64,000 bases of DNA, taken from Pseudomonadota bacterium (GTDB taxonomy: Bacteria > Pseudomonadota > Gammaproteobacteria > Burkholderiales > Gallionellaceae). The position numbers and the translations under genes are program-made. Below are positions 49,897 to 62,303 of the stretch, piece after piece. Location of the stretch: contig JAJZTF010000001.1 of the NCBI GenBank assembly GCA_021821945.1, forward strand, positions 186,001 through 250,000. The letters run 5' to 3'. Under the pieces are notes generated by a model. It saw nothing but the letters and a program-made list of their open reading frames with translations. It was not told where the DNA came from and made no database searches. Every line of letters starts with the position of its first letter. Positions within the stretch are counted from its first letter, which is position 1.

Positions 49897-51293
49897 GAGC
49901 GTGCCATCTGCTTGATCAATGCGGGCACATTTCCAATGGAGCCCGCCCCCATGTTCAGAACCACATCACCGTTTCTTGCCTGCTGCATCACGACAGCCGG
50001 CATGTCTTCGATGTTCTCGACAAAGACCGCTTCGCTCTGCCCTGCCAGGCGCAGCGCATGCATCATCGCCCGCCCGTCTGCAGCCACCAGAGGCGCTTCC
50101 CCTGCCGCATACACTTCCGTCAGAACCAGCACGTCCACGCTGCAGAGCACCTTCACGAAGTCTTCGAAGAGGTCGCGCGTCCTGGTATAGCGATGCGGCT
50201 GGAATGCCAGAAGCAGCCGCCTTCCGGGAAATGCGCCGCGCACCGCCGCAAGCGTTGCCGCCATCTCCACGGGATGATGGCCGTAATCGTCGATCAGCGT
50301 GAAGCTTCCCCCGCCTGGCAGGGCGATCTCTCCATAGCGCTGGAATCTTCTGCCCACTCCCTCGAATTCGAGTAGTGCAGCAACGATCGCCTCGTCTGCC
50401 ACGCCCACCTCGAGCGCGATCGAGATCGCCGCGAGCGCATTCTGAACATTGTGGTTGCCGGCAAGGTTCAGCGTGATGTCGAGGTCCTTGGGCGTGCCGT
50501 TCTGCCGGCATTGCGCGGTGAACAGCATCTGCCCCCCCTGTGCCCTGACATTCACCGCCCTGATCTGCGCGCCTTCGCCCAAGCCGTATGTCGTAACGGG
50601 CTTAGTGATGCGCGGCAGGATTTCCCGGACATTGGCATCGTCAACGCACAGCATCGCCCGGCCATAGAAGGGAAGATGCTCGACGAAATCCACGAACGCC
50701 TGCTTTAGCTTCGTGAAATCGTGGCCGTAGGTCTCCATGTGATCCGCATCGATGTTGGTGATCACGGCCAGGATAGGCTGAAGATAGAGGAATGAGGCAT
50801 CCGATTCGTCGGCTTCGGCGACGATGTATTCGCCGGTTCCGAGCTTGGCGTTCGTTCCGCTGCTGTTGAGCCTGCCGCCGATCACGAAGGTGGGATCGAA
50901 TCCGCCCTTGGCCAGTATGCTTGCCGTGAGGGAGGTCGTCGTGGTCTTGCCGTGCGTGCCTGCGACCGCTATGCCCTGGCGCAGGCGCATCAGCTCTGCC
51001 AGCATCATCGCGCGGGGGACGACCGGTATGTGGCGCGCGCGCGCGGCCTGCACTTCCGGATTGTCCTGCCCCACCGCGGTCGAAACCACCACGACATCCG
51101 CGCCGTCTATGTTCTTTTCGTCATGACCTATGCTCACCGTCATGCCGAGATCGCTTAGCCTCCTGGTCACGGCGTTGTCGCTGATGTCAGATCCGCTGAC
51201 TCCGAAACCCAGGTTTGACAGCACCTCAGCAATGCCGTTCATCCCTGAACCTCCTATGCCCACGAAATGTATCTTCTTGATCTTGTGTCTCAT
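49893..51293 (-). CDS. murC: UDP-N-acetylmuramate--L-alanine ligase
   Basis: 466 residues. N-terminal UDP-binding [21 protein letters not shown], the ATP P-loop [13 protein letters not shown], the central [23 protein letters not shown], and [10 protein letters not shown] at the C-terminal domain. It adds L-Ala to UDP-MurNAc in the cytosol. ATGA overlap with murG upstream and murB downstream. Confidence 0.97.
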   Translation of the reverse strand: MRHKIKKIHFVGIGGSGMNGIAEVLSNLGFGVSGSDISDNAVTRRLSDLGMTVSIGHDEKNIDGADVVVVSTAVGQDNPEVQAARARHIPVVPRAMMLAELMRLRQGIAVAGTHGKTTTTSLTASILAKGGFDPTFVIGGRLNSSGTNAKLGTGEYIVAEADESDASFLYLQPILAVITNIDADHMETYGHDFTKLKQAFVDFVEHLPFYGRAMLCVDDANVREILPRITKPVTTYGLGEGAQIRAVNVRAQGGQMLFTAQCRQNGTPKDLDITLNLAGNHNVQNALAAISIALEVGVADEAIVAALLEFEGVGRRFQRYGEIALPGGGSFTLIDDYGHHPVEMAATLAAVRGAFPGRRLLLAFQPHRYTRTRDLFEDFVKVLCSVDVLVLTEVYAAGEAPLVAADGRAMMHALRLAGQSEAVFVENIEDMPAVVMQQARNGDVVLNMGAGSIGNVPALIKQMARS

Positions 51294-52351
51294 AATGCAA
51301 GCTCCATGCAGGCTTCTGCCACCGCTTCTGCGGCATGCGCCTTGGCCATCTTTCGTGCCTTTTGCGCCATCCCGCCAAGCTTTTCGCGGTCCAGTCCCTT
51401 CAATACTTCCGCCAGCCTCTCCGGATCCAGTTCAGCCTGCGGCATCAGGATCGCAGCGCCCTGGTCGCTCAAGAATTTTGCGTTGTGCGTCTGATGATCG
51501 TCCACTGCAAACGGATAAGGCACCAGGATGCTGGCCACACCCGCCGCCGCAAGCTCGGCTATCGTCAGCGCGCCCGCCCTGCAGATCACGAGATCCGCAT
51601 TTCCATAACTCTCAGCCATGTCATCGATGAAGGGCCTGACGTCGGCAGCGACGCCCACCTCCCGGTAAAGCCTGAACACCGACTCATGATGTGCGCGGCC
51701 CGTCTGATGCAAAACCTCGGGCCTTTTGTCGACAGGCAGTCTTGCAAGCGCTTTGGGTACCGCATCGTTGAGCGCCTGCGCACCCAGGCTTCCTCCGACC
51801 ACCATCAGCCTCAGCGCCCCCATTCTTTCCGCATAGCGCTTTTCAGGTGGGGGCAGCGCTTCGATCTGGCTTCTCACCGGATTTCCGCACCAGACGGCGT
51901 TTTTCAGCACCCCGGGAAATCCCGAAAGCACCTTTCCTGCGACAAGGGCAAGCGCCCTGTTGCTGAGCCCCGCCACCGAATTCTGCTCGTGTATCGCAAG
52001 CGGGCAGCGCAGCAGTGCCGCCATCAGCCCGCCCGGGAAGGTGATATAGCCCCCCATGCCCAGCGCCACGTCCGGCCTGCACCGGAAAAGCGCCACCGCG
52101 CTCTGCCATAACGCAAGCAGGAGATTGAACGGCAGCATCAGCTTGCGCAGCGCCCCCTTGCCGCGCAGCCCGGAAAACCGCACCATCGCCATCTCATAGC
52201 CATGCTTGGGCACGATTTCAGCCTCCATGCTTTGCGGCGCACCCAGCCATGTCACATGCCAGCCCTTATCGCGCAAAACATCGGCCACGGCCAGCGCCGG
52301 GAATATGTGCCCCCCCGTTCCCCCTGCCATGATCAGGATGGATCGGCTCAT
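51290..52351 (-). CDS. murG: Lipid II synthase (UDP-GlcNAc transferase MurG)
   Basis: 353 residues. The N-terminal glycine loop [17 protein letters not shown] binds lipid [10 protein letters not shown] is the second loop; [11 protein letters not shown] and [32 protein letters not shown], in two parts, form the UDP-GlcNAc site. It is a peripheral inner-membrane glycosyltransferase. ATGA overlaps on both sides. Confidence 0.97.
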   Translation of the reverse strand: MSRSILIMAGGTGGHIFPALAVADVLRDKGWHVTWLGAPQSMEAEIVPKHGYEMAMVRFSGLRGKGALRKLMLPFNLLLALWQSAVALFRCRPDVALGMGGYITFPGGLMAALLRCPLAIHEQNSVAGLSNRALALVAGKVLSGFPGVLKNAVWCGNPVRSQIEALPPPEKRYAERMGALRLMVVGGSLGAQALNDAVPKALARLPVDKRPEVLHQTGRAHHESVFRLYREVGVAADVRPFIDDMAESYGNADLVICRAGALTIAELAAAGVASILVPYPFAVDDHQTHNAKFLSDQGAAILMPQAELDPERLAEVLKGLDREKLGGMAQKARKMAKAHAAEAVAEACMELAL

Positions 52352-53511
52352 ACCGGCAACCCCCTCGCGAGCCTTCTGTTCTCATAGTCGACCTTGAGCA
52401 GTATTGCCGCGGAGATGCAGTTCATCACGACGCCGCTTCCGCCGAAACTCAGGAAGGGAAGCGTCAGCCCCTTGGTGGGCAAAACGCCCATGTTCACGCC
52501 GATGTTGATCGTCGCCTGCACGCCTATCCATACGCCGATTCCTTGTGCTACCAGCGCGGAAAAGTTCCGATCGAGAAAGGCTGCATGGCGGCCTATCTGG
52601 AATGCGCGCATCACGAGCAATCCGAAAAGCAGAATCACGCAGAAAACGCCCGCAAGCCCGAGTTCTTCCGCGATGACGGCCATCAGGAAATCGGTGTGCG
52701 CCTCCGGAAGATAGAAGAGCTTCTCGACGCTGCCGCCCAGCCCTACACCCAGCCATTCGCCGCGGCCGAATGCGATCAAGGCATGGCTCAGCTGATATCC
52801 CTTGCCATAGGGATCCGCCCATGGGTCCATGAACCCGATCACCCGGTGCAACCTGTAGGGCGAAGAAAGGATCAGCGCGGCGAATCCCAGAGGCAATGCG
52901 ATCAGCAGTGCGCCGAATATCTTCACATTGAAGCCGCCAAGCCAGAGCGTGCAGACCGCGATGGACAGGATCACGACGAAAGCGCCCATGTCGGGCTCCA
53001 AGAGCAGCAAGAACCCCACGCCCACCATTACTGCAAATATCGGCAGGAATGCCTTGGCGAACTGATTCTTCACCTTGCCCTTGCGCACGGTGTAATCGGC
53101 CGCATACATCACCGCAAACAGCTTCATCAACTCGGATGGCTGAAGATTGATGACCATCAAGGACAGCCAGCGGCGGCTGCCGTTCACCTCGCGCCCGACA
53201 TGCGGTATCAGAACGACGACCAGAAGCACCGTGCCGATTATGAAGAGATATGGCGCATAGTTCTGCCAGCTCTGCACGGGAACCTGGAACGCGAAAATCC
53301 CGGCGAGGATTCCTGCCGCGATGAACATGCCATGACGCAAAAGATAATAGGTTGCCTGGTGATGCGTGAACTTGCTTCCTTCGGCAGTTGCGATCGAAGA
53401 CGAATAAACCATCACGAGTCCGATCGACAAAAGGGCGATGAATACCCAAATCAGCAGATCGTCGAACTGGGATTGGGGAGGCGGCGTCCTCGTCTTGACT
53501 AATGAAGCCAT
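52348..53511 (-). CDS. ftsW: Peptidoglycan glycosyltransferase FtsW
   Basis: 387 residues from the ATG at 53509-53511, with GGGGAGGG upstream; it overlaps the murD stop by 13 bases. SEDS family with ten predicted helices; conserved NGSRRWLSL with [10 protein letters not shown] after the fourth helix, and near the end [19 protein letters not shown]. With FtsI it polymerises septal glycan from lipid II. Confidence 0.96.
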   Translation of the reverse strand: MASLVKTRTPPPQSQFDDLLIWVFIALLSIGLVMVYSSSIATAEGSKFTHHQATYYLLRHGMFIAAGILAGIFAFQVPVQSWQNYAPYLFIIGTVLLVVVLIPHVGREVNGSRRWLSLMVINLQPSELMKLFAVMYAADYTVRKGKVKNQFAKAFLPIFAVMVGVGFLLLLEPDMGAFVVILSIAVCTLWLGGFNVKIFGALLIALPLGFAALILSSPYRLHRVIGFMDPWADPYGKGYQLSHALIAFGRGEWLGVGLGGSVEKLFYLPEAHTDFLMAVIAEELGLAGVFCVILLFGLLVMRAFQIGRHAAFLDRNFSALVAQGIGVWIGVQATINIGVNMGVLPTKGLTLPFLSFGGSGVVMNCISAAILLKVDYENRRLARGLPV

Positions 53512-54932
53512 GAGCCCTCCCCGATGAGCTTCCTGACTTCCTCTACATAGACCTCCGCGCGGTGCGCATAATTTCTGAACATGTCGAAACTTGCGCAGGC
53601 GGGCGAAAGCAGCACCGCATCGTTTTCCCTTGCAAGCCTTGCGGCAGCCTGCACCGCCTCCTTCATGCCCTGAACCTTCACCACTTCTATTCCGCAACCC
53701 TGCAATGCGGCCCCGATCAGCGGCGCATCTTGGCCCATCAGCACGACCGCCCGCGCATGCCGCATTACCGCCGGCTTCAGGGGGGAAAAATCCTGGCCCT
53801 TGCCGACACCGCCTGCGATCAGAACAGACTTGCAGCCCAGCCCCTCCAGTGCTGCGACCGTCGCGCCGACATTGGTCCCTTTCGAGTCGTCATAGAAGCT
53901 CACGCCGTTCATGCTGGCGACAAACTCGACGCGATGCGCAAGCCCCTTGAATTTTTTCAATGCCACAAGCAGATCCTGCATCGGCAGTCCCACGGAGGTG
54001 CAAAGGGCCAGCGCAGCCTCTGCATTCGCGGCATTGTGCAACCCCGCGATCTCAAGCTCCGAGGTCCTGATCAGCCTCTCGTTTCCTCTCTTGATCCAGA
54101 TGTCCTTGCCGGCTCTTTCGATGCCGAAGTCGGATTCCCTTTCGGGATCGTTCAAACCGAAGGTGATGAAAGGCTTTCCATCCACCCTCATCTTCATGCA
54201 GCGCGCATCGTCCCGGTTCAGCACCTGGATCCCGCAACCGCGAAATATGCGCGCCTTGGCATTCGCATATTCATCCATGTCCGCATAGCGGTCCAGATGA
54301 TCCTCGCTGATGTTGAGCACGACAGCCGCATCCGCCTTGAGGCTTTCGGTCGCCTCGAGCTGGAAGCTTGAAAGCTCGAGCGCCCAGAGTTCGGGCTGAT
54401 TCTCCTTGCGATCCATCACCACATCCAGCACCGCGGGGGAGATATTGCCTGCCGCGACCGCATCCATTCCTGCCGCCCTGCCCAGGAATTCGACCATGCT
54501 GGTAACCGTGGTCTTGCCGTTTGAGCCGGTGATTGCAATCACGCGCGCAGGGCTATCTGATTCGGCAAGATGGCGTGCGAAGATTTCGATATCCCCAACG
54601 ATTTCGATGCCCCTCGCTGCCGCGCGCCGGACGAAGGGATCGCTAAGCGGCACGCCGGGGCTGATCGCGATCATGCCGACATCCTCAAGCAACGCATCCT
54701 CGAATCCTCCGCAATGTATCTCTTCGCGTTTGACGAGACGAACCGCATCTTCGAGGCCCGGCGGATTGGTCCTGCTGTCCGCAACGCGCACCCTTGCCTT
54801 CCTTTCCACGAACCAGCGGACCATGGACAGTCCCGTCTCGCCCAGGCCCAGCACCAGCATGACCTCCCCCTCAGTACGCATCTTGGCGTCCGGAGCAGTT
54901 CTTGTCGTGGCATCCTGTATCATGTCCATCAT
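53499..54932 (-). CDS. murD: UDP-N-acetylmuramoylalanine--D-glutamate ligase
   Basis: 477 residues from an ATG that overlaps the mraY stop (ATGA). [16 protein letters not shown] at the nucleotide site, [15 protein letters not shown]-loop, [11 protein letters not shown] and [16 protein letters not shown]. It adds D-Glu. The N-terminal ~18 residues before LVLGLG are not conserved, so a later start (ATG in [10 protein letters not shown]) is possible. Confidence 0.95.
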   Translation of the reverse strand: MMDMIQDATTRTAPDAKMRTEGEVMLVLGLGETGLSMVRWFVERKARVRVADSRTNPPGLEDAVRLVKREEIHCGGFEDALLEDVGMIAISPGVPLSDPFVRRAAARGIEIVGDIEIFARHLAESDSPARVIAITGSNGKTTVTSMVEFLGRAAGMDAVAAGNISPAVLDVVMDRKENQPELWALELSSFQLEATESLKADAAVVLNISEDHLDRYADMDEYANAKARIFRGCGIQVLNRDDARCMKMRVDGKPFITFGLNDPERESDFGIERAGKDIWIKRGNERLIRTSELEIAGLHNAANAEAALALCTSVGLPMQDLLVALKKFKGLAHRVEFVASMNGVSFYDDSKGTNVGATVAALEGLGCKSVLIAGGVGKGQDFSPLKPAVMRHARAVVLMGQDAPLIGAALQGCGIEVVKVQGMKEAVQAAARLARENDAVLLSPACASFDMFRNYAHRAEVYVEEVRKLIGEGSWLH

Positions 54933-56014
54933 CTCAGCTTCAATGTTGCCAGTCCCAGCAGCACAAGCAGCATGGTGATGATCCAGAATCTCACCACCAC
55001 CTGCGTCTCTTTCCATCCCTTGAGCTCATAGTGATGGTGCAGCGGCGCCATTTTGAACACGCGCTTTCCGGTCATCTTGAAAGAGGCGACCTGGATCACC
55101 ACGGACAGCGTCTCAACTACGAAAACGCCGCCCATGATGAAAAGCACGAGCTCCTGACGCACGATCATCGCGACCACGCCCAGCGCGGCCCCCAGCGCCA
55201 GCGCGCCCACATCGCCCATGAACACTTCCGCCGGATAGGCGTTGAACCAGAGGAAGGCAAGGCCCGCACCGGCTATGCCCCCGCAAAACACCGCGAGTTC
55301 TCCCGCACCGGGTATGTAGGGAATGCCCAGATATTTCGCGAACACCGCATTTCCCGCGACATAGGAAAATATCGCCAGCGCGCCGCTCACCATCACTGTC
55401 GGCATGATCGCAAGGCCATCCAGCCCATCGGTCAGATTCACCGCGTTGCTGGTCCCGACGATCACGAAATAGGCCAGCGCGATGTAAGTGACCGCACCCA
55501 GAGGAAGCACCCAGAGCTTAAAAAACGGCACGATCATTTCCGTCTGGGCCGGCAGCGTTGCGGTATGCCAGAGATACCCCCCCACCATCAGCGCGATGAC
55601 GGACTGCCAGAACATCTTGGCCCTGGCCGACAAACCCTTGGGATTCCTGTGCACCACCTTGCGGTAATCGTCCACCCAGCCGACCACGCCAAAACCCAGC
55701 GTGGAAAGAAGCGCCACCCATACGTAATGGTTTTGCAGTTCCCCCCAGAGCAGGGTGGTGATCGCGACCGAGGTCAGGATCAGTGCGCCCCCCATGGTCG
55801 GCGTCCCCGCCTTGACGAGATGCGTCTGCGGGCCGTCTGTGCGGACCGACTGCCCTATCTTGTAGGCAGTCAGCTTGCGTATCATCGCCGGCCCCACCAT
55901 GAACGAGATCACGAGTGCGGTCATCGCCGCAAGCACGGTGCGCAGCGTGATGTAATTGAACACGCTGAAAAACCTGACATCCTGTGCCAGCCATTGCGCC
56001 AATGCTAGGAGCAT
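54929..56014 (-). CDS. mraY: Phospho-MurNAc-pentapeptide transferase
   Basis: 361 residues and ten membrane helices. [13 protein letters not shown] after helix 2, [13 protein letters not shown] (the magnesium/catalytic aspartates) and the final LHHHYELKG are the MraY signatures. It makes lipid I from UDP-MurNAc-pentapeptide and undecaprenyl phosphate. Overlaps murF by 10 bases. Confidence 0.98.
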   Translation of the reverse strand: MLLALAQWLAQDVRFFSVFNYITLRTVLAAMTALVISFMVGPAMIRKLTAYKIGQSVRTDGPQTHLVKAGTPTMGGALILTSVAITTLLWGELQNHYVWVALLSTLGFGVVGWVDDYRKVVHRNPKGLSARAKMFWQSVIALMVGGYLWHTATLPAQTEMIVPFFKLWVLPLGAVTYIALAYFVIVGTSNAVNLTDGLDGLAIMPTVMVSGALAIFSYVAGNAVFAKYLGIPYIPGAGELAVFCGGIAGAGLAFLWFNAYPAEVFMGDVGALALGAALGVVAMIVRQELVLFIMGGVFVVETLSVVIQVASFKMTGKRVFKMAPLHHHYELKGWKETQVVVRFWIITMLLVLLGLATLKLR

Positions 56015-57375
56015 TCCTCTTCCTTTTTTTCCACACAGAAATCAACCGCCCGTTCAATCTTCATGAAGCGCGAACCCTTGAATAGCAGGGTCGTGCCTTC
56101 ATGCAACTCATCCTCGAGCGCACTTTGCAGATCTTCCATGCGCTCGAAATGCCTTGCATGTTCGCCAAACTCGAGAACTGCGATCCTGCTCATCTCGCCC
56201 AGCGCATAAAGCTTCTCTATGCCGGATTCCTTGGCAAACCTGCCTATCCCGGCATGCATGCTCTCTGCATCGCTTCCCAGTTCGCCCATGTCTCCCAGCA
56301 CCATCACGCGCCGCCCTTCGGACTTTGCGAGCACCTTTATCGCTGCGCGCATGGATTCAGGATTTGCGTTATAGGTGTCGTCGATCAGGGATGCGCCGCC
56401 TCTTCCCCGCTTACTCTGCATGCGCCCCGCCACTCCCGGGAAACGCTCGAGCCCCGACGCGATGCTCTTCAGAGGAATATCCAGCGCGATGGCGATAGCT
56501 GTCGCGGCCAGCGCGTTTCTTGCGTTATGCTCGCCTGGCACCTGCATCGAAACCGAGAATTGCCCCTTGGGCGTATTGACTTCGAGGCGCAATCCACAAT
56601 CCTCGGGCTGCCAGTTTCCATGCACATCGGATGCGCTGTTGATACCGAACTCGATCCTGGAATGTGAGCCGGCAAGCCCGCGCCATAGCGGCGCATGGCT
56701 GTCGTCGGCATTGATGATGGCAATGCCGGAATTCTTCAGGCCCTGGAAGATCTCCCCTTTTGCGCGCGCAACCCCCTCGACGGACCCCAGTCCTTCCAGG
56801 TGGGCGCCGCCCGCATTGTTGATCAACGCGACATCCGGCATTGCGATGCGCGTGAGATAGCTTATCTCGCCAAAATGATTCATGCCCATTTCGATGACCG
56901 CATAGCGGTGCTGCTTATTCAGCTGCAGCAGGGTCAGCGGCATGCCGATGTCGTTGTTCAGGTTGCCTCGGGTTGCGAGTACGGCATCGGCGCTGCCCGA
57001 GGCAACGCTTAGTATCGATGCGGTCATTTCCTTGACCGTGGTCTTGCCATTGCTGCCCGTGATCGCGACGAGCGGAATCGCGAACTGGGCACGCCAGTAT
57101 GCGGCAAGTCGCCCCAGCGCCAGTCGCGTATCCTGAACGAGCAGGGCGGGAGACATAGGATCCCTCCAGCTATTTTCGTTCACCATCACTGCGGCAGCGC
57201 CGGATTCAAGCGCCTGTACCGCAAAGTCCGCCCCGTCGAAATGCTCCCCCTTGAGCGCGACGAAGAGATCCCCCTTGCCTATCTTTCTGGTATCCGTCGA
57301 GACCGAGAAGAACTCGGCATCTTCTCCTTTGATTTTTCCATCCAGAGCAAGCGCGGCTTCAGAGATCTTCATCAT
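56005..57375 (-). CDS. murF: UDP-MurNAc-tripeptide--D-Ala-D-Ala ligase
   Basis: 456 residues. The ATG at 57373-57375 follows GGAGGTGTCAG and overlaps the murE stop (ATGA). [15 protein letters not shown]-loop, [24 protein letters not shown], and [15 protein letters not shown] in the C-terminal domain. Completes the pentapeptide. Confidence 0.96.
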   Translation of the reverse strand: MMKISEAALALDGKIKGEDAEFFSVSTDTRKIGKGDLFVALKGEHFDGADFAVQALESGAAAVMVNENSWRDPMSPALLVQDTRLALGRLAAYWRAQFAIPLVAITGSNGKTTVKEMTASILSVASGSADAVLATRGNLNNDIGMPLTLLQLNKQHRYAVIEMGMNHFGEISYLTRIAMPDVALINNAGGAHLEGLGSVEGVARAKGEIFQGLKNSGIAIINADDSHAPLWRGLAGSHSRIEFGINSASDVHGNWQPEDCGLRLEVNTPKGQFSVSMQVPGEHNARNALAATAIAIALDIPLKSIASGLERFPGVAGRMQSKRGRGGASLIDDTYNANPESMRAAIKVLAKSEGRRVMVLGDMGELGSDAESMHAGIGRFAKESGIEKLYALGEMSRIAVLEFGEHARHFERMEDLQSALEDELHEGTTLLFKGSRFMKIERAVDFCVEKKEEECS

Positions 57376-58883
57376 CTGACACCTCCGGGAGCACCCCATG
57401 AGGACAACGCCCTGGACGCAATGTCTGCATCGCTGAAGGGCATCTTCACCCCCCTTGTTTCCTGATAGCCTTCATGTCCCTTGCCTGCGACAAGTATGGT
57501 GTCGGAGGCAGCAGCCATCCCGATCGCGCGCTCGATCGCCAATGCGCGGTCCGGCACTATCTCATGGTTGTTCAACACCATTCCGCCAACGATTTCTTCG
57601 ATGATGGAAGCAGGATCCTCGTTTCTCGGATTGTCGCTCGTGACGATGCAATAGTCCGAGAACTTCTCGGCTATCCTGCCCATCATCGGCCGCTTGCCGC
57701 GGTCTCTATCCCCGCCGCAGCCAAACACGCAATACAGTTTTCCGCCCGCCCCCATTTCGCGGAGCGCTACAAGCACCTTTTCGAGCGCGTCCGGCGTATG
57801 CGCATAATCCACGATGACCGCAGGAAAACCTTCCTTTCCTATCCGCTGCATCCGCCCCGCTGCAGGCTCGACGCTACGCAATGCGGATATTCCCTCGTTC
57901 ATGCTCACATCGCCTGCAAGCAGGACACCCAGGACGCCCAGCAGATTTGCCGCATTGAATCTGCCCAGCATCGCGCTTTCAAGCCTGCCCACGCCCCAGC
58001 TCGAATACACTTCGATGGCAAGGCCCTTGGTATCCATCCTTGTCAGCTTGCCGAACACCATGCGCATGCCGTGGCGTTCCGCCAGCTGCAATGCCTCGTC
58101 AGTCAGCCCGTAACCTATGACCTCGACCTCCCTTTCCAGGAGCCGGACGGCCAACTCCGCGCCAAACGCATCGTCCAGATTGACCACCGCATGCCTCAGC
58201 GTTTCCCAGTCGAAAAGCTTGCGCTTGGCCGCGGCATAGCTTTCCATGTCGCCGTGGTAGTCGAGATGGTCGCGGCTGAGATTCGTCAGCAGCGCGACAT
58301 CGAAGCGCACGCCGTTTACCCTGCCCTGGCTGAGTGCATGGGAGGAAACCTCCATCGCGACCGCCTCGGCACCTTGCTGCAGGTAATCCGCAAGCAGCCC
58401 ATGCAGTAGCACCGCATCCGGCGTGGTATTGACGCCCGGCTGGAGATTTCCTGCAAAGCCGTTCCCCAGCGTCCCGATCAGCGCGCATTTTTTGCCAAGC
58501 CTGGCGTATGACTGCGCGATCCAGTGGCAGGTGGAAGTCTTGCCGTTGGTTCCGGTCACGCCTATCATCCAGAGGCGTTCCGAAGGCGATCCATACACCG
58601 CGTCCGCGATATGTCCCGCCTTGTGGCGAAGGTCGGATACCGGGAGACTCTCGACATGCCAATCCTGATTCCAGGCAAAGTTGCGCTCTTCGTAAATCAC
58701 AAGCCCCGCGCCATTTTCTATCGCCTGTCCGATGTGGTTGCGCCCGTCAGCCCTCTCTCCGGGATAGGCCAGAAAGACGTCTCCGGGTTCAACCCTCCTG
58801 CTGTCCGTTACGAGGCGTGCGCCTGAAGGCAGCCTTGCGAGATGCTCCTTCATCTTCTCCATATCCCCGGCCCGCCTCATCAT
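57372..58883 (-). CDS. murE: UDP-MurNAc-dipeptide--meso-diaminopimelate ligase
   Basis: 503 residues from the ATG at 58881-58883, seven bases after GGAGG and sharing one base with the ftsI stop (TGATG). GVTGTNGKTSTCHW P-loop, EVSSHALSQGRV, NLSRDHLDYHG. SDNPRNEDP carries the D-N-P-R motif that marks meso-diaminopimelate specificity, so the stem peptide is the Gram-negative type. Confidence 0.97.
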   Translation of the reverse strand: MMRRAGDMEKMKEHLARLPSGARLVTDSRRVEPGDVFLAYPGERADGRNHIGQAIENGAGLVIYEERNFAWNQDWHVESLPVSDLRHKAGHIADAVYGSPSERLWMIGVTGTNGKTSTCHWIAQSYARLGKKCALIGTLGNGFAGNLQPGVNTTPDAVLLHGLLADYLQQGAEAVAMEVSSHALSQGRVNGVRFDVALLTNLSRDHLDYHGDMESYAAAKRKLFDWETLRHAVVNLDDAFGAELAVRLLEREVEVIGYGLTDEALQLAERHGMRMVFGKLTRMDTKGLAIEVYSSWGVGRLESAMLGRFNAANLLGVLGVLLAGDVSMNEGISALRSVEPAAGRMQRIGKEGFPAVIVDYAHTPDALEKVLVALREMGAGGKLYCVFGCGGDRDRGKRPMMGRIAEKFSDYCIVTSDNPRNEDPASIIEEIVGGMVLNNHEIVPDRALAIERAIGMAAASDTILVAGKGHEGYQETRGVKMPFSDADIASRALSSWGAPGGVR

Positions 58884-60628
58884 CACACTTCCTCCTTGAT
58901 GATTTCGGCAGGCGGCGGGATCACGTTATCCAGAGGCGCATCATTGGGCACATTCAGCATGTGAAGCGCGCCGCCCATCACCCTGCTGAACACGGGTGCT
59001 GCAACCTGTCCGCCGTAATATTCCTTGCCGCTTGGCTCATCTATCATTACCGCCACGATCAGGCGGGGCGAACTTACCGGCGCGATACCGACGAAGGAAG
59101 CGACATAGCGGTTGACATAGTGTCCGCCCTCGAGCTTGTGGGCCGTTCCCGTCTTTCCTGCAACCCGGTAACCCGCCACCTGCGCGAGCGGCGCCGTACC
59201 GCCCGGCAGGACCACCGACTCGAGCATGGGTTTCAGTTCATCTGCGGTTTTCTTCGAGAACACTTGGTGGCCGACTGCAGGCTGGTTTAGCTTCAGGAGC
59301 GAGACGGGAAGCAACTCCCCCCCGTCCGCGAAGATCGTGTAGGCCCTTGCAAGCTGCAGCAGATTCACGGATATGCCATGGCCGTATGACATGGTTGCCT
59401 GCTCGATCGGTTTCCATGTCCTGGCGTCGCGCAATCTGCCTGTCGCCTCGCCGGGAAAATCGCTGCCGGTGTGCGCGCCGAATCCGGCCAGATGAAAAGT
59501 CTGCCAGAGCGATTCCGGATCCAGCATCAGCGAAATCTTCGAAGCCCCCACGTTGCTCGACTTCTGTATGACCTGCGATACGGTAAGCATAGGCTCGGGA
59601 TGCGTGTCGTGTATTTTCCTGTTGCCCAGCGTGAACACGCCGTTTTCCGTGTTGATCTCGGTATTGGGCGTCACCTTGCCGAGATTCAGAGCGGTCCCTA
59701 TGGTGAAGGGCTTCATCGTCGACCCCGGCTCGAACTCGTCGGTCTCTGCGCGATTTCGCATCCTCTGGGGACTCACCTTCTCGTGATTGTTCGGGTTGTA
59801 GCTGGGATAGTCGGCAAGGGCCAACACCTCGCCGCTTTTTGCATCAAGCACCACGATTGCGCCCGCCTTGGCCTGATGCTCCTTCACGGCAAGCGCGAGC
59901 TCGCGATAGGCGAGATGCTGCATCCTGCTGTCAAGGCTCAGTGCGATGTCGGCGCCCGGCTTGGGTGGCGTCAGACTCCCCGCATCCTCAACGATGTGTC
60001 CGCGCCTGTCCTTGATCACGCGCTGGCTTCCCGGCCTGCCGGCAAGCTTGTTTTGCAGTGCGAGCTCGAGCCCCTCCTGGCCTATATCGTCCTGCCCCGT
60101 AAAACCCAGCACCTGCGCGAATTCTTCGCCCTCAGGATAGTATCTGCGGTATTCGTGCTGCATGAATATCCCCGGCAGGTTCAGGCTTTCAACCCTGGCC
60201 GATTCCTCTGGAGGAATCTGTCTCTTCAGATAGACGAAGTCGCGCGTCGCATCGGACAGGCGACGCCTTATCTCCGCTTCCGGCATACCCAATGCCTGGG
60301 CGAGCTTCTTAAGATCCCTCTCGCCCAGTTTTGCAGCCTGGGGGTCGTCAATCTTGATTTCGGACGCACTGGCCCAAACGGACTCGACCGGCGTGCTCAC
60401 TGCCAGGGGCGCACCATTGCGATCCGTGATCATCCCGCGATGCGCGCTGACCTCCATCACCCGATTGAAGCGCTGGTTTCCCTGCTCCTGGAGGAAGTCG
60501 TTGTGGATGCCCTGAAGATAGACCGCGCGGCCGACCAAGGCGGCAAGCCCGGCCAGAAGAACGGCGAACAGCACCGTCGCCCTCCATCCGGGCAACTTGT
60601 CCGCTTCCGCTTTTGCCGCATAACTCAT
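58883..60628 (-). CDS. ftsI: Septal peptidoglycan transpeptidase FtsI (PBP3)
   Basis: 581 residues. Short cytoplasmic part, one membrane helix (about 18-38), dimerisation domain beginning HRGMITDRNGAPLA, and the transpeptidase domain with S303-T-M-K306, SSN and KTGTAHK. It cross-links septal wall with FtsW. Overlaps ftsL as ATGA. Confidence 0.97.
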   Translation of the reverse strand: MSYAAKAEADKLPGWRATVLFAVLLAGLAALVGRAVYLQGIHNDFLQEQGNQRFNRVMEVSAHRGMITDRNGAPLAVSTPVESVWASASEIKIDDPQAAKLGERDLKKLAQALGMPEAEIRRRLSDATRDFVYLKRQIPPEESARVESLNLPGIFMQHEYRRYYPEGEEFAQVLGFTGQDDIGQEGLELALQNKLAGRPGSQRVIKDRRGHIVEDAGSLTPPKPGADIALSLDSRMQHLAYRELALAVKEHQAKAGAIVVLDAKSGEVLALADYPSYNPNNHEKVSPQRMRNRAETDEFEPGSTMKPFTIGTALNLGKVTPNTEINTENGVFTLGNRKIHDTHPEPMLTVSQVIQKSSNVGASKISLMLDPESLWQTFHLAGFGAHTGSDFPGEATGRLRDARTWKPIEQATMSYGHGISVNLLQLARAYTIFADGGELLPVSLLKLNQPAVGHQVFSKKTADELKPMLESVVLPGGTAPLAQVAGYRVAGKTGTAHKLEGGHYVNRYVASFVGIAPVSSPRLIVAVMIDEPSGKEYYGGQVAAPVFSRVMGGALHMLNVPNDAPLDNVIPPPAEIIKEEV

Positions 60629-60927
60629 GGCTGCCGCTCTGCTCCAATTGAAGAAATCTGCCCCATGCGTATGAATCTGACCTGTTCCTTTTTCGGCAGC
60701 TGCATCTGCAACTGCTGTGTTGCTATCCTTTCAATGCGCGCAGGTGCGGCCAGCGTGCTTTGTTCGAGCTGCAGCTGCCCCCACTCGACTTCCATCTGGC
60801 GCGCCTTCTCCTTCTCCTGCTGCAAAGAAACGAACAGCTTGCGCGCCTGATTCTGCGAATCGACCACACCCAGGGCCGCCGCAATCACCATCACCAGAAG
60901 AAAGCCCCTTGCGATGCCGCTATACAT
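60625..60927 (-). CDS. ftsL: Cell division protein FtsL
   Basis: 100 residues: a short N-terminus, one membrane helix (about residues 5-22) and a periplasmic coiled coil ([20 protein letters not shown]). It ends with the [11 protein letters not shown] region typical of FtsL. Part of the FtsQLB complex. Assignment leans on position between rsmH and ftsI. Overlaps both neighbours. Confidence 0.93.
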   Translation of the reverse strand: MYSGIARGFLLVMVIAAALGVVDSQNQARKLFVSLQQEKEKARQMEVEWGQLQLEQSTLAAPARIERIATQQLQMQLPKKEQVRFIRMGQISSIGAERQP

Positions 60928-61852
60928 CGCTGCGCTCCGCCACTCTCATCACCGCGCTCCTCGAACGGGGATTGCGCTGCACCTCGGCATGATCGGGCCG
61001 CACAGCGCGGCCGACGAGCTTAAGCCTGCCCATAGGCACCTCGCTTGCGCGTATCGGGACATTGCGCGGCAGATTGTCCGCCTGCGCCATCCCGCGCATG
61101 AAGCGCTTGACGATGCGATCCTCGAGGGAATGAAAGCTGATCACCACCAGACGCCCGCCCGGTTTGAGTCTGGATACACACTGAGGCAGCACATGCTCTA
61201 GCTCCTCGAGTTCCTGATTGAGATAAATCCGTATAGCCTGAAAAGTGCGCGTCGCCGGGTTTTTGCCTGCTTCACGGGTACGTACCGCCTTGCCAACCAG
61301 CTCGACGAGCTGCCGCGTGGTCTTGACGGGCTCAGTCTTCCTCGCAGCAACAATCGCTCTTGCAATCTGCCTAGCAAACCGCTCTTCGCCGTATTCACGT
61401 ATAACCTCCGCAAGCTCACTCTCTTCAACCGTTTCCAGCCATTGTGCCGCAGTCAATCCCCGGCTCACATCCATGCGCATGTCGAGAGGCGCATCGAACC
61501 TGAAGCTGAAGCCACGCCCGATCTCATCGAGCTGAGGAGAGGAAACCCCCAAATCGAGCAATATTCCATCCACGAGATTCACGCCAAGCTTATCGAGCAC
61601 CTGTTCCAGATGCGCAAACCCGCTGTGTTCTATGCGAAACCTCGCATCATCCAGAGCACGCCCGTGCGCCACCGCAGCCACATCCTTATCGAACGCAATC
61701 AGCCGCCCATTTCCATCGAGCCGCTGCAATATCTGCCAACTATGCCCGCCTCGCCCGAAAGTGCCGTCCACATAGATTCCAGAAGGTTTGATCTCGAGCG
61801 CGTCGACTGCTTCATTCAACAAAACGGTCTCATGCGCGAGCATTGCGCTCAC
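60920..61852 (-). CDS. rsmH: 16S rRNA m4C1402 methyltransferase
   Basis: 310 residues. [13 protein letters not shown], then [17 protein letters not shown] (the SAM site), [15 protein letters not shown] and [17 protein letters not shown]. It methylates C1402 of 16S rRNA. The start is GTG at 61850-61852 (GTGA overlap with mraZ) or the ATG three codons in; neither has a strong Shine-Dalgarno, consistent with coupling to mraZ. Confidence 0.96.
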   Translation of the reverse strand: MSAMLAHETVLLNEAVDALEIKPSGIYVDGTFGRGGHSWQILQRLDGNGRLIAFDKDVAAVAHGRALDDARFRIEHSGFAHLEQVLDKLGVNLVDGILLDLGVSSPQLDEIGRGFSFRFDAPLDMRMDVSRGLTAAQWLETVEESELAEVIREYGEERFARQIARAIVAARKTEPVKTTRQLVELVGKAVRTREAGKNPATRTFQAIRIYLNQELEELEHVLPQCVSRLKPGGRLVVISFHSLEDRIVKRFMRGMAQADNLPRNVPIRASEVPMGRLKLVGRAVRPDHAEVQRNPRSRSAVMRVAERSDV

Positions 61853-62295
61853 AACGAGAACCCATCCAGTTCAGCCGGCAGCTCGCCACCCATCAGCGAA
61901 ATCGCAGCCTGCTGCTGAGCCTGCCACTTCGCCTCATCCCAAAGCTCAAATTTATTGCCCTGACCGATCAGCATCACGCTCTTGTCGAGAGAAGCATAGC
62001 TGCGCAGCACCGGGGATATCAGCACTCGTCCCGCGCTATCCATCACCACATCCTCGGCATGCCCGACCAGAAGGCGCTGCAATGCCCGGCTCTTGGGATT
62101 GAAGGAGGAAAGCCTGTTCAGCTTGTCGCGTATCGGCAACCATTCAGGCTGCGCATAGATCAGGAGACATCCGTCGACATCGGCGGTCAGCACGAGATTT
62201 CCGGCGCAGGCGCCCAAGAGAACGTCGCGATACCTCGCAGGTATCGCAAGCCTACCCTTGCCATCCAGATTGAGTTGCGCCGCCCCCTGAAACAT
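61849..62295 (-). CDS. mraZ: Transcriptional regulator MraZ
   Basis: 148 residues from the ATG at 62293-62295, after GGGAGATCGGG. Two AbrB-like SpoVT swapped-hairpin halves: [16 protein letters not shown] and [19 protein letters not shown], each with the DxxGR motif. MraZ forms a ring and represses the dcw promoter by binding GTGGG repeats, which are visible just upstream. First gene of the cluster. Confidence 0.96.
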   Translation of the reverse strand: MFQGAAQLNLDGKGRLAIPARYRDVLLGACAGNLVLTADVDGCLLIYAQPEWLPIRDKLNRLSSFNPKSRALQRLLVGHAEDVVMDSAGRVLISPVLRSYASLDKSVMLIGQGNKFELWDEAKWQAQQQAAISLMGGELPAELDGFSL

Positions 62296-62303
62296 CCCGA
62301 TCT